Assembly: GCF_000336615.1 (NCBI RefSeq)
Contig: NZ_AOLW01000011.1
Location: 70,441 to 134,440, forward strand
Source of the DNA: Haloarcula amylolytica JCM 13557
GTDB taxonomy: Archaea > Halobacteriota > Halobacteria > Halobacteriales > Haloarculaceae
Direction of reading: 5' to 3'
Length of the DNA stretch: 64,000 bases
The notes beneath the pieces were generated by a model, which was not told the origin of the DNA, ran no database searches, and saw only the letters and a program-made list of their open reading frames with translations. Every line of letters starts with the position of its first letter. Within the stretch, counting starts at the first letter, position 1. This document shows positions 9,007 to 17,588 of the stretch, one piece after another. The position numbers and the translations under genes were made by a program.

Positions 9007-9763
9007 GACTGTACTCGAAACGGACGGACTGACGAAGCGGTTCGGCAAGCTCACCGCCGTTGACGACGTGTCGCTGTCGGTTGCGGACGGTGAGTTCAGG
9101 AGCGTTATCGGGCCAAACGGGGCCGGGAAGACAACGACGTTTAACCTCATCACTGGCGCACTATCGCCGTCAGCGGGCGTCGTGCGGTTCAAAGGTGAGG
9201 ACATCACTGACGTCGCGCCACACGAACGGGTTGGCCGCGGACTGGGCCGGTCGTTCCAGATTACGAACGTTTTCGGTGGTCTCACCGTTCGAGAAAACGT
9301 TCGGCTGGCAGCACAGTCCGTCCACAGTGACGATATCAACCCCGGCGAAGCGCTGTTCCGTGACAAGAACGGCTTCGACGAGATCGCGGAGCAAACCGGG
9401 ACAGTACTGGAACAGATCGGGCTCCAAGACAGGGCTGACGAGCACGCGGAGGCCTTGGCGTACGGCGATCAGCGACGACTCGAACTGGGGCTCGTGCTGG
9501 CGACAGACCCCGACCTCGTCATGCTCGACGAACCGACCGCAGGAATGAGTAGCGAGGAAACACAGGCCACGATGAACCTCATCGATGAGGTCCTCTCAGA
9601 CCGGTCGTTGATGCTCATCGAACACGATATCGACCTCGTGATGCGTGTTTCGGACCGGATTACCGTCCTTACTCGCGGCGAAGAACTCGCAAGCGGGACA
9701 CCCGACGAGATCGCAAACAACGAAGACGTCCGCGATGCGTACCTCGGTGGTGTCCGCGAATGA
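8999..9763 (+). CDS. livG: LIV-type ABC transporter ATP-binding protein LivG (1)
   Basis: A 254-residue cytoplasmic ATPase that powers the importer. Walker A is GPNGAGKTTT, Walker B is LVMLDEPTAG, with the LivG-type C-terminal extension and final YLGG. The signature motif reads LAYGDQRRLE instead of the usual LSGGQ, a variant also common in LivG proteins (LAYGxQR). The start overlaps the permease gene by 8 bases and the end overlaps livF by 4 bases (ATGA), indicating translational coupling within one operon. Confidence 0.92.
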   Translation: MTETVLETDGLTKRFGKLTAVDDVSLSVADGEFRSVIGPNGAGKTTTFNLITGALSPSAGVVRFKGEDITDVAPHERVGRGLGRSFQITNVFGGLTVRENVRLAAQSVHSDDINPGEALFRDKNGFDEIAEQTGTVLEQIGLQDRADEHAEALAYGDQRRLELGLVLATDPDLVMLDEPTAGMSSEETQATMNLIDEVLSDRSLMLIEHDIDLVMRVSDRITVLTRGEELASGTPDEIANNEDVRDAYLGGVRE

Positions 9764-10482
9764 CCGACCCGCTCCTCTCTCTCGAAGATGTCCGGGCCGG
9801 GTACGGGATGACCGAGGTGCTACAGGGCGTCTCGATGGATGTCGAACGCGGAAGCGTTGTGTCGCTGGTCGGGCGCAACGGCGTCGGCAAGACGACGACG
9901 CTACGGTCGATTGTCGGGAACATCACCCCGACTGGTGGGTCAATAACGTTCAATGGCGACGATATCACGACACTCAACGCCGAGGCGACGATCCGGAGCG
10001 GCATCGGGTTCGTTCCCGAAGAGCGACGGATCTTCCCCGAGTTGACCGTCCGAGAGAACATCAGAATGGGCGAGATCGGCGCCGAGTCGCCTGACGGGCC
10101 GTCAGTCGACGACGTGCTGGACATGTTCGAGAACCTCGCGGAGCGAGAACACAAGGACGGGTCGGTCCTTTCCGGTGGCGAACAGCAGATGCTCGCGGTC
10201 GGCCGTGCCCTGACTGCCGACCCGGATCTGTTGTTGCTTGACGAACCGACGGAAGGGCTCGCACCCTATGTCGTCCGACAGATAGAGGACCTTATCCTCG
10301 AACTGAACGAACAGGGTATCACGGTGCTGGTTGTCGAGCAGAACATCCCGGTCGCACTGGCGGTCTCGGAGTACACGTACATCCTCGAAAAGGGCGAAAT
10401 CGTCCACAAGGGGACTGCGGCGGAGATCCAGAACAACGAGGACGTACTCGACAGACACCTCGGCGTCGGTGTCACTGACTGA
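9760..10482 (+). CDS. livF: LIV-type ABC transporter ATP-binding protein LivF (1)
   Basis: A 240-residue ATPase with Walker A GRNGVGKTTTLR, signature LSGGEQQMLAVGRAL, Walker B LLLLDEPTEG and the LivF-type GLAPYVV sequence after it. It pairs with LivG as the second ATPase of the importer. It overlaps livG by 4 bases and is the last gene of the operon; a 257-base spacer separates it from the convergent IclR gene. Confidence 0.93.
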   Translation: MTDPLLSLEDVRAGYGMTEVLQGVSMDVERGSVVSLVGRNGVGKTTTLRSIVGNITPTGGSITFNGDDITTLNAEATIRSGIGFVPEERRIFPELTVRENIRMGEIGAESPDGPSVDDVLDMFENLAEREHKDGSVLSGGEQQMLAVGRALTADPDLLLLDEPTEGLAPYVVRQIEDLILELNEQGITVLVVEQNIPVALAVSEYTYILEKGEIVHKGTAAEIQNNEDVLDRHLGVGVTD

Positions 10483-10739
10483 CTATGGCGACAATCGCCG
10501 GGCGACGACCCGATCCCCGGTCACTTGCCGTATAGCGCAGGGCCCCGTTCGGGACGGGGCTTACCGACTATAGTTCGAACTCCATGCACCGAGCAGTAGC
10601 GACCATCAGTGTGTGAACATACCCCATGGCTCGTTCTATTCTATTGAATCGGTTTCTATCGTGTCAAAGCGTTATTCCGGAGGTATCGAGCGGTTTCACA
10701 GGTTTCTTGTCCAGAATGGCGGTGTTCGAGTCAGTAGAA

Positions 10740-11492
10740 CTACTGATACGAGAGATTCACCTGTAGCTCGCCGGAGATTCCACGGATGAGGTCCGTCAGT
10801 TCGTTTTCGATGCGTTCCGAGTCCAGCCGGTTCGCTGGTCCCGAGACGCTGATGGCACCGTACGTGTTGCCGGCGTTGTCTACCAGCGGGGCACCGACGC
10901 CGGCCACGCCTTCGAGGAACTGGTCGATGCCGTAGGCGACGCCGCGGTCCTGAATCTCGTCGAGTTCTGCTTCGAGTTCCTGCCGATCCCGACCGTCGGG
11001 GAGAGGGTAGTCGTAGCTTTCGAGGATTGTCTCCCGCCGGTGTTCCGGCAACACTGAGAGGATTGCCATGCCACCAGCGAGCCTGTACAGTTCGGTGTAC
11101 TGGCCGATCTGTGAGTTTGTCTGAATCGCCCGACTGCCGAGCGCTTTGGCCAGGAAGACCGCCTTTCCGTTCTCTTCGACGATCCACCACGCTTTCTCGT
11201 CGGTTTCGTCGGCTATCTCGTTCAGTTTCGGGGCGACCTCCTGGTACATTTCCTGTCGCTCGCGGACTTTCATCCCGATATCCAGAAACCGCAAGCTCAG
11301 CCGATACGCCTTGTTCTGGTCCTGGACGACGTAGCCTCGGCTCTGGAGTGTCGAGAGATGAACGTGGACTGTGCTCTTGGGCATCTCCACTCGCTCTGCC
11401 AGCTCAGTGACGCCGAGTGCCTGTTCCGTTTTCAGTGCTTCAATAATGTCCAGCACCCTCCCGGCGGACTCTATCGGGCCTTGTCCTGTCAT
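10740..11492 (-). CDS. IclR family transcriptional regulator (2)
   Basis: A 250-residue regulator with N-terminal winged helix (GVTELAERVEMPKSTVHVHL) and C-terminal effector domain (AGGMAILSVLPE; GAPLVDNAGNTYGAISVSG). It lies convergent to the LIV operon, whose expression it may govern, although its own promoter region also carries a palindrome that could serve autoregulation. The start is the ATG at 1149x (first base of the gene 11492), about 30 bases from an AT-rich element. It is about as long as the other two IclR proteins in this window and shares their haloarchaeal subfamily features. Confidence 0.9.
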   Translation of the reverse strand: MTGQGPIESAGRVLDIIEALKTEQALGVTELAERVEMPKSTVHVHLSTLQSRGYVVQDQNKAYRLSLRFLDIGMKVRERQEMYQEVAPKLNEIADETDEKAWWIVEENGKAVFLAKALGSRAIQTNSQIGQYTELYRLAGGMAILSVLPEHRRETILESYDYPLPDGRDRQELEAELDEIQDRGVAYGIDQFLEGVAGVGAPLVDNAGNTYGAISVSGPANRLDSERIENELTDLIRGISGELQVNLSYQ

Positions 11493-11524
11493 ACGCGTAT
11501 ATTCGGCTAACTGTTTATAAAATT

Positions 11525-11541
11525 ATTCAACAAGATTGAAT
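11525..11541. promoter_or_regulatory. Perfect inverted repeat upstream of the second IclR gene
   Basis: ATTCAA-CAAGA-TTGAAT lies 33-49 bases before the IclR start, beside the AT-rich promoter stretch TTTATAAAATTATT. The 6-base arms and position suit an autoregulatory operator; function is inferred. Confidence 0.4.
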
Positions 11542-12023
11542 CATGTGCCCGGGGACTGTGCTATCAGGTGTATTCCCAGTGGCGTCGCGACGACTGAACC
11601 ATGATATACCTACCCAAAACTCGGCAATCCAGTAACCCTCCTAAATTCCGTCCGTTCCGTTTACGTACCTACTGACCACTGTATTGCCACTGAGAAACGG
11701 AGTAAGGCGGCGTCGTCCCGGTATTCTAGTGCCGGCCGATGCAGATGTCGGACGCTGGCACTTTTGCTGTACACCACGCTGTTCAATCAGCTTGAACTCG
11801 GCCGCAGCATACGAAATACAAATGAGAACATAGCGAGGATAGCAGCGTTACCGGGACTAGTCCTGTCACAGTCTCCCAGTCCGCTTCGATTCGCCTTGTT
11901 CGTGCTCAGCACTCTCCTTGCACAACCGCAATCACTTCTCGTATCGCCTCGATACTGGTCTGCTGCACTCCAACGCCGATACTATCACCTACAGCCGGTA
12001 ACTCTCAGGCCGACTCTGAAAAA

Positions 12024-12047
12024 GATAACAGCCGTACGCCTGTTATC
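12024..12047. repeat. GATAACAG/CTGTTATC inverted repeat; right arm recurs at 12301
   Basis: Perfect 8-base arms separated by CCGTACGC. The 15-base string GTACGCCTGTTATCT at 12034-12048 is repeated exactly at 12301-12315 on the other side of the palindromic element at 12177-12262. It could be an operator pair or a relic of the element's arrival. Confidence 0.5.
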
Positions 12048-12176
12048 TTATGGGCGTATCTCTGCGGTATGCGCGCTCCAGAGTCGCAGTGCAACCATCC
12101 GGCCTGCAGTGAGGGTTGTTCACAGGTGTTGAATCTCAGTCAGGGTTACATCTGTCTCTCCGCTACTCTCGACCGC

Positions 12177-12262
12177 CTATAGTAGCCATTGAAAATCAAT
12201 GCACACCTGATCGCCCGACGGCAGTTCGATCAGTGTGTACATCGTTTCAATTATTACTATAG
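12177..12262 (+). mobile_element. 86-base palindromic MITE-like element, copy A
   Basis: Begins and ends CTATAG; the left arm reads CTATAGTAGCCATTGAAAA and the right arm, reversed, CTATAGTAATAATTGAAAC. The arms pair over about 40 bases with mismatches near the middle of each arm. Four more copies lie at 19560, 51986, 53108 and 63368, all in this orientation. No flanking target duplication is obvious. No transposase gene is present in the window. Confidence 0.75.
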
Positions 12263-12501
12263 TGAGACGTGTAGATAAGCCGACCACTCCGATAATATCT
12301 GTACGCCTGTTATCTGAAGGCAACGCAGATGTCGTATTACGAAACACAGCGCCGTTGCGGTCCTGACGCCTCACAACGACAACAGTTCATATCGCAAGTG
12401 ACTGCGCCTCGCTGGTGACTGCGTGAATACATTTCACATTACGAAACGAACTCCCATACTCGCTCGCAGAGCGGGAATATTGAATACTGAGTAAGCACGT
12501 C

Positions 12502-12672
12502 TCAGATAGTCTCGTCAGCCAGCCCTGCTCTCAGCGCGCTGTTAAAGCGGGTCCGTTCCGCGGTGCTTCCTCCCAGTGGCTCCTTGGGTATTCTCCCGGC
12601 CGTCACTACCACTGGGAACCCTTCACGGGTACTCTCAAGCCACATTCTATCGAGCGTTGCGGAATGAGCAAA
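12502..12672 (-). pseudogene. Possible decayed C-terminal fragment of an oxidoreductase gene
   Basis: Downstream of the sugar ABC ATPase, the minus strand reads LDRMWLESTREGFPVVVTAG and onward about 30 residues to a stop at 12502. The S.REG.PV pattern resembles the end of Gfo/Idh/MocA sugar oxidoreductases. No start codon of its own exists outside the upstream gene, so at best it is a remnant. Assignment is weak. Confidence 0.22.
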
Positions 12673-12673
12673 A

Positions 12674-13804
12674 TCAGGCTGCAACCGGACTCTCTTCGTC
12701 GATTTCCGTTTCACTGTTCTTGATCGCAGTGCCGGAGTCTGCATCAAAGAGATGGATGACCTCCTCTGGGAACCGCAATCCGACCGTGACGCCATTCCCG
12801 AGGTTTGACCCATCCTCGACGGTGACTGTATACTGCTGCCCGTCGATAGTCACGTACACATGAAACAGGTCCCCAAGTGGCTCGACGACGTCGACGGTCG
12901 CGGTAACGGTCTGCTCCGGGCCAGTCGCGGTGCTGAGCTGAATATCTTCGGGCCGGACACCGAGGATGACTTCCTCGTACCCGTCGAGCTGGGCGGTGGT
13001 TTCAGCGGACAGCCCGTAGGTAAACTCCTGGTGCACTAGCGACCCGTCCTCGACAGCGGCAGGAATGAAGTTCATCGAGGGCGACCCGATGAACCCGGCG
13101 ACAAACCGATTGGCTGGACGGTGATAACACTCCAGTGGCGTTCCGACCTGCTGTAACACGCCGTCGTCCAGAATAGCGATACGGTCGCCCATCGTCATTG
13201 CCTCCGTCTGGTCGTGAGTAACGTAGATCGTTGTCACGTCGAGTTCGTTCTGGAGGCTCTTTAGTTCGGTCCGCATTTTCGTCCGGAGTTTGGCATCCAG
13301 ATTGCTCAGTGGCTCGTCCATCAAGAACACCGCTGGGTCCCGAACGATTGCTCTCCCGAGCGCCACCCGCTGTTGCTGGCCCCCAGATAGCTCCTTTGGC
13401 GGATCATCAAGCAAGTCCTCGATGCCCATCATCTCGGCTGTCTCGGTTACACGCTGTTCAATCGTTTCTGTATCCAGATCCGTCGTCATCTTCAACCCGA
13501 ACGACATGTTCTCCTCTGCGGTCATATGTGGATAGAGCGCGTAGTTCTGAAAGACCATCGCGATGTCGCGGTCACGGGGCTCGGTGCCGATAACAGACTC
13601 GTCTCCGATCAGAATATCGCCCTCAGTCACCGTCTCAAGCCCGGCGACCATCCGCAAGGTTGTCGATTTTCCACAGCCGGACGGGCCGACCAGTACCAGA
13701 AACTCGCCGTCGTTTAGCGACATATTCACCGTATCGACAGCGACAACCTCGTCGCTCCCGTCGGAAAACGTCTTGACAAGGTTATCGAGCTCTAACTGTG
13801 CCAT
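12674..13804 (-). CDS. Carbohydrate ABC transporter ATP-binding protein (MalK/UgpC type)
   Basis: A 376-residue ATPase with Walker A GPSGCGKSTTLR, Q-loop MVFQNYALYPHMT, signature LSGGQQQRVALGRA, Walker B VFLMDEPLSNLDAKLR and switch YVTHDQTEAMTM, followed by a C-terminal TOBE/MalK regulatory domain (GVRPEDIQLS). I chose ATG 13804 (MAQLELDNLVKTF) over one 10 codons upstream because the family begins there. It should energise the permease pair at 17589-19488, with which it shares the locus but not the transcript: it is divergent from the SelA-like gene. Substrates of this class are sugars, oligosaccharides or glycerol-3-phosphate. Confidence 0.92.
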   Translation of the reverse strand: MAQLELDNLVKTFSDGSDEVVAVDTVNMSLNDGEFLVLVGPSGCGKSTTLRMVAGLETVTEGDILIGDESVIGTEPRDRDIAMVFQNYALYPHMTAEENMSFGLKMTTDLDTETIEQRVTETAEMMGIEDLLDDPPKELSGGQQQRVALGRAIVRDPAVFLMDEPLSNLDAKLRTKMRTELKSLQNELDVTTIYVTHDQTEAMTMGDRIAILDDGVLQQVGTPLECYHRPANRFVAGFIGSPSMNFIPAAVEDGSLVHQEFTYGLSAETTAQLDGYEEVILGVRPEDIQLSTATGPEQTVTATVDVVEPLGDLFHVYVTIDGQQYTVTVEDGSNLGNGVTVGLRFPEEVIHLFDADSGTAIKNSETEIDEESPVAA

Positions 13805-13935
13805 GCGATACCTGTTATTGTTCCACAGAGACATATAATAGTTTGTGTTCTTCGATTATAGATGGGAACCTTTCATATACCTGGAGCGGGTTTGAGTTCG
13901 TATACGGGACTAGCGGTAGTGAAAAGAGCACAACT

Positions 13936-15153
13936 ATGGTTCCATTCACAACAGAGTCAGAGTCGGTGTATCGTCAGTTGGGTGTCACGCCGGTCGTCAA
14001 TGCAGCGGGCACAAAAACGCGGATTGGCGGCAGCCTCATTCGAGAGGAAGCCGCGGACGCCATGCGCGCTGCTGCCGACGAATTCGTTCAGCTGAGTGAC
14101 CTAGAGGCAACGGCTTCCGAACAGATCGCTGAGATCGCCGGGTCGGAAGCCGGATACGTTTCGCCGGGTGCTGAGGCCGGCCTGTTGTTGGCCGCGGCTG
14201 CCGCGATCGCGGGGGACGACCCGAAAACTATGTCGGAGTTACCCCATCCGACAGACGCACCAAACGACATCGTGATGCCCCGGACTCACCGGACGGGGTA
14301 CGACCACGCACTGCGAGCGGCTGGCGCAAACATCGTCGATGTCGGGACAAACGATTACCACCTCGGCACTGGCGCAACAAACGTGGAACCCTGGGAGATC
14401 GAAAGCGCCATCGACGAAAACACTGCCGGGGTCGCGTACGTCCAGAAAACATACACACAGCCGGACCTCTCGACGGTCTCGGAGATCGCACACCGACACG
14501 ATGTCCCCGTGATTGTCGACGCTGCCGCCGAGGTGCCGCCCATTGAGAACCTCTCTCGTTTCGTCGAGCAGGGAGCCGACATGGTGGTGTTCAGCGGTGG
14601 CAAAGGAATCCGCGGCCCACAGACGACGGGTATCATCGCCGGCAAACGTCAGTATATCCGTTCAATCGCTGTGCAGCATCAGGATATGCACGTCGACCGC
14701 CGGGTCTGGAACCCACCCAGCTCGCTTATCGAGACGGAACGGTTCGATGGGGTCCCCAGACAGGGAATCGGACGGTCGCTCAAGGTCGGTAAGGAGGAAC
14801 TTGTCGGCCTCATTCGCGCGCTGGAACTGTTCATCGAGGAGGATCAGGAAGCGATTGTCGCCGAGTGGGAGAACCTCGCCGAAAACATGGCGAGCCAGCT
14901 CGAGGCAGCGGGCGTGGAGACCACAGTCGTCGCTGGTGGTGAGCAGAGTGTTGCTCCACGGGTCGTTGTGGATATAACTCACTCCCAATCTACCCTCTCG
15001 GCAGCCGCGCTGGTGACAGAACTGCAGCGCGAGGACCCGCGCGTGTATGTCGGTGAGGACCGCATCGACGAGGGAGAGATCGTTCTCAACCCAATGTGTC
15101 TCGACGAAGACGGTGCTGCGTACGTCGTCGACCGCCTGCTCACACATCTGTAA
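13936..15153 (+). CDS. SelA/DgaE-like PLP-dependent enzyme (candidate amino-sugar-acid ammonia-lyase)
   Basis: A 405-residue fold-type I PLP enzyme of the SelA superfamily. VYRQLGVTPVVNAAGTKTR is the characteristic opening; Lys223 in FSGGKGIRGPQ is the expected Schiff-base lysine; the preceding DAAAEVPP contains the PLP-contacting Asp. Archaea make selenocysteine by another route, so this is not a true SelA; relatives include D-glucosaminate-6-phosphate ammonia-lyase (DgaE) and related amino-acid or sugar-acid lyases. I chose ATG 13936 because earlier in-frame sequence lacks family similarity. The PIG-L deacetylase gene follows 44 bases later on the same strand, which supports an amino-sugar role. 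The precise reaction is inferred. Confidence 0.82.
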   Translation: MVPFTTESESVYRQLGVTPVVNAAGTKTRIGGSLIREEAADAMRAAADEFVQLSDLEATASEQIAEIAGSEAGYVSPGAEAGLLLAAAAAIAGDDPKTMSELPHPTDAPNDIVMPRTHRTGYDHALRAAGANIVDVGTNDYHLGTGATNVEPWEIESAIDENTAGVAYVQKTYTQPDLSTVSEIAHRHDVPVIVDAAAEVPPIENLSRFVEQGADMVVFSGGKGIRGPQTTGIIAGKRQYIRSIAVQHQDMHVDRRVWNPPSSLIETERFDGVPRQGIGRSLKVGKEELVGLIRALELFIEEDQEAIVAEWENLAENMASQLEAAGVETTVVAGGEQSVAPRVVVDITHSQSTLSAAALVTELQREDPRVYVGEDRIDEGEIVLNPMCLDEDGAAYVVDRLLTHL

Positions 15154-15163
15154 CAGAGAAAAG

Positions 15164-15174
15164 ATATAAATAAT
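15164..15174 (+). promoter_or_regulatory. TATA-like element before the PIG-L deacetylase gene
   Basis: ATATAAATAAT lies 24-34 bases before the ATG at 15198, so the deacetylase gene can be transcribed on its own in addition to reading through from the SelA-like gene. Confidence 0.45.
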
Positions 15175-15197
15175 AACTTACAATACCATAGCATAGT

Positions 15198-15902
15198 ATG
15201 GACGTCCTCGTAGTAGTTGCCCACCCAGACGACGCAGATGTCTTCTGTGGCGGTACGATAGCAAAGCACGCTGAACGCGGTGACGAGGTCAGTATCGTAC
15301 ACATGACTCGGGGAGAGTACGGCGGGCTGCGAACGGACTCACAGGAAGCCGTCGGGAGGGTCCGTGAACAGGAGGCCCGCGACTCGGGGGCGGTGTTAGG
15401 CGCCTCGGAAGTCGCGTTCCTCGAGTTCAAAGACGGGCGGATCACTTACTCCCTGGAGAACCGTGTAGAGATGGTGGATGTCATCCGGGAGTACGACCCG
15501 GACGTCATCCTCACGCACTACAAAGACGATCTGCATCCAGACCACCGAGCGACGTCACGTTTAGTTACGGACGCGTACTACATGGCTTCGCTCCCCCTCG
15601 TTGAGACGGATTTCGAACCCTGTGATCCGGACAACATCTACTACTTCGGCAAGCCGACATCGGAGTTTACACCCTCCATGTTCATCGATATCGATGGGTA
15701 TCTGGAACAGAAGGTCACGGCGATCAAGAAACACGAGTCACAGGTGGAGTTCCTCGTCGAGCACGGGGGCATCGACGCCGAGTTCGACAACCTCATCGAC
15801 GGACTTCGCGCCGAGAATCTCGTGTTCGGGAAGCAGGCCGGTGCCCGCAGTGCGGAGGGGTTCGTCCCGCTGCACGAGTCCGCACAGGAGTTTCTCGGAT
15901 AG
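15198..15902 (+). CDS. PIG-L (LmbE-like) family deacetylase
   Basis: A 234-residue zinc hydrolase. AHPDDAD near residue 9 provides the family His and Asp zinc ligands and the Asp base; HPDH near residue 113 gives the second His. Known members remove the acetyl group from N-acetylglucosamine-containing compounds (GlcNAc-PI, MshB, BshB, and archaeal diacetylchitobiose deacetylase). In this neighbourhood (GH3 hexosaminidase-like enzyme, sugar importer, GlmS-like SIS protein) the likely job is deacetylation of an imported N-acetylhexosamine or its oligomer in the cytoplasm. There is no signal peptide. It is convergent with the GH3 gene. Confidence 0.88.
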   Translation: MDVLVVVAHPDDADVFCGGTIAKHAERGDEVSIVHMTRGEYGGLRTDSQEAVGRVREQEARDSGAVLGASEVAFLEFKDGRITYSLENRVEMVDVIREYDPDVILTHYKDDLHPDHRATSRLVTDAYYMASLPLVETDFEPCDPDNIYYFGKPTSEFTPSMFIDIDGYLEQKVTAIKKHESQVEFLVEHGGIDAEFDNLIDGLRAENLVFGKQAGARSAEGFVPLHESAQEFLG

Positions 15903-15941
15903 GGTCGCCGGCGTTTCACCAGCACTGTCGTTGAAGCTACC

Positions 15942-17513
15942 TCAGTCGGGAATCGTGACCGGAAGCGTCCCCGTTGGGTCGACCGTCCCTGCCAGTGCTT
16001 TCGCCGCTGCCTGAATCGCACCTGGCGAGTAGCCGTACGTCGTCAAAAACGTAGCCGCATCTGGACAGACAGAGAGGTCGTATGGGTTCCGTACGGCAAG
16101 GACTGCCAGCCGGTCGTGGTGCGCAATGAGTGTCCGGAGCGTCGCTGCCTGTGACTCGTTTGCCAGGGCATCGTAACTGACAGCGACAATCTGCTCGTTC
16201 GCTGCCGCTATCTCGACAGTCTCACCGGTCGCCACGGTCTGTGTCGTGATTTCAAACCCGACCTCGCTGAGCGCAGCAGCGACCATCTCTGGGTCGTATC
16301 GCTCGTCCTCGGCGGGCGACCCCCGCGTCCCGGTAAAGCTGACCACATGCAGGTGACGCGACGTATCGAACGGCAATGTCTCGCTGTCGTCCCTGACGAG
16401 TGTTACCCCACAGTTTGCGATTTCGGTTGCAAGCTGTTTCGATTCGGTCGCACAGCGATTCCACTCCGGCTCTTCGGCAGTCTCAGATGCACCCATCCGT
16501 TGCTGTTTACAACGCCGGATGCGCTGCAGCGACCGGTCGATTCGCTCCTCGGTAAGCCGTCCCGTTCGGACGGCGGCAAGCACGGCCTCAATCGCTGCAC
16601 GCTGTCGCTCGAGCGTATGTGAAACAGTGACGATATCACACCCAGCCTCGATTGCACGGACAGCCCCTTCGGCGGGACCGACGCCTTCGGCAATCGCATC
16701 CATCTCGAGACAGTCCGTGACGAGTAACCCATCAAACCCCAATTGCTTTCGAAGCAGTGCTGTCTGGACTGCCGACGATATCGTCGCTGGCAGTTCGTCG
16801 TCACCTGTTATCGCCGGAAAGGCAACGTGTGTGGTCATGATCGCGTCGATACCGCTCTGTATCGCCGCTTCGAACGGTGCGAACTCCACGCGTTCCAGTC
16901 GGGATCGCTCGTGGGCGACCACCGGCAGGTCGAGATGTGAATCGACTGCCGTGTCGCCATGACCGGGGAAATGCTTCCCACAGGCCGCGACAGCCACGGA
17001 CTGGAGGCCCTGGGCCATGGCTGCGCCCAGCGCAGCCACACGCTCGGGGTTTTCACCGAAGGACCTGACGCCGATTACGGGGTTGTCCGGGTTGTTGTTG
17101 ACGTCGAGGACTGGCGCGAGGTTCAGATTGATTCCGAGGCTCCGTAGCTCCCGTCCGACGGTCACACCTGCTTTCCGAGCCATCGCTTCGTCATCACAGG
17201 CCCCAATGAGCATCTGACTCGGCAGTTGCGTGCCCCAGTCGAGGCGTGAGACGACGCCACCCTCTTGATCGGTGGCGACGAACAGTGGGAGGCCAGCGCC
17301 GACTGCTGTGGCTTCTGACTGCAACTCCGCCGAGAGGGCTGCCACCTGCGCGGGCGACGTAATATTTCGGGTGAAATAAATGATGTTGCCGAGGTTGTAC
17401 TCACGAATCAGTTCCCGTATCCCATCAGTCGGTTCGGTGCCGTCAAAGCCAGCCATGAATAACTGGCCGACTTTCTGTGCTAATGGCATACTCGCCACCG
17501 TCTGAGTCTGCAT
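15942..17513 (-). CDS. Glycoside hydrolase family 3 protein, NagZ-like beta-N-acetylhexosaminidase
   Basis: A 523-residue protein whose first about 340 residues form a GH3 barrel: PLAQKVGQLFMAGFDG, then KHFPGHGDTAVDSHLDLP, the NagZ signature carrying the His/Asp acid-base dyad, then LLVTDCLEMDAIAEG with the nucleophile Asp. About 180 further residues form a second alpha/beta domain of the kind found in longer GH3 enzymes. No signal peptide is seen, so it acts on imported material. I chose ATG 17513 (MQTQTVASMPLAQ). It follows the permease gene by 75 bases on the same strand, so it is the last gene of the binding protein-permease operon and its substrate is probably what that transporter imports. 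A phosphorylase activity, known for some GH3 hexosaminidases, cannot be excluded. Confidence 0.9.
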   Translation of the reverse strand: MQTQTVASMPLAQKVGQLFMAGFDGTEPTDGIRELIREYNLGNIIYFTRNITSPAQVAALSAELQSEATAVGAGLPLFVATDQEGGVVSRLDWGTQLPSQMLIGACDDEAMARKAGVTVGRELRSLGINLNLAPVLDVNNNPDNPVIGVRSFGENPERVAALGAAMAQGLQSVAVAACGKHFPGHGDTAVDSHLDLPVVAHERSRLERVEFAPFEAAIQSGIDAIMTTHVAFPAITGDDELPATISSAVQTALLRKQLGFDGLLVTDCLEMDAIAEGVGPAEGAVRAIEAGCDIVTVSHTLERQRAAIEAVLAAVRTGRLTEERIDRSLQRIRRCKQQRMGASETAEEPEWNRCATESKQLATEIANCGVTLVRDDSETLPFDTSRHLHVVSFTGTRGSPAEDERYDPEMVAAALSEVGFEITTQTVATGETVEIAAANEQIVAVSYDALANESQAATLRTLIAHHDRLAVLAVRNPYDLSVCPDAATFLTTYGYSPGAIQAAAKALAGTVDPTGTLPVTIPD

Positions 17514-17588
17514 ATGACAACATCCGACGTGCTGGGGATATAAAACTACGTTTGGAATCGCGAACCGCCACAAAACTGGAGCCGAAGA

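Larger units (their letters stand above)
11493..12176. other. Intergenic region without a recognisable gene
   Basis: About 680 bases. The start holds the promoter and palindrome of the IclR gene; the rest includes a perfect 8-base inverted repeat at 12024-12047 and ends at a palindromic repeat element. Reading frames here lack haloarchaeal acidic composition and I see no supported gene. Confidence 0.5.

Noticed and set aside
13936..15153. Assignment as L-seryl-tRNA(Sec) selenium transferase
   Set aside because: Archaea use a different selenocysteine route, haloarchaea are not known to make it, and the context is carbohydrate metabolism.
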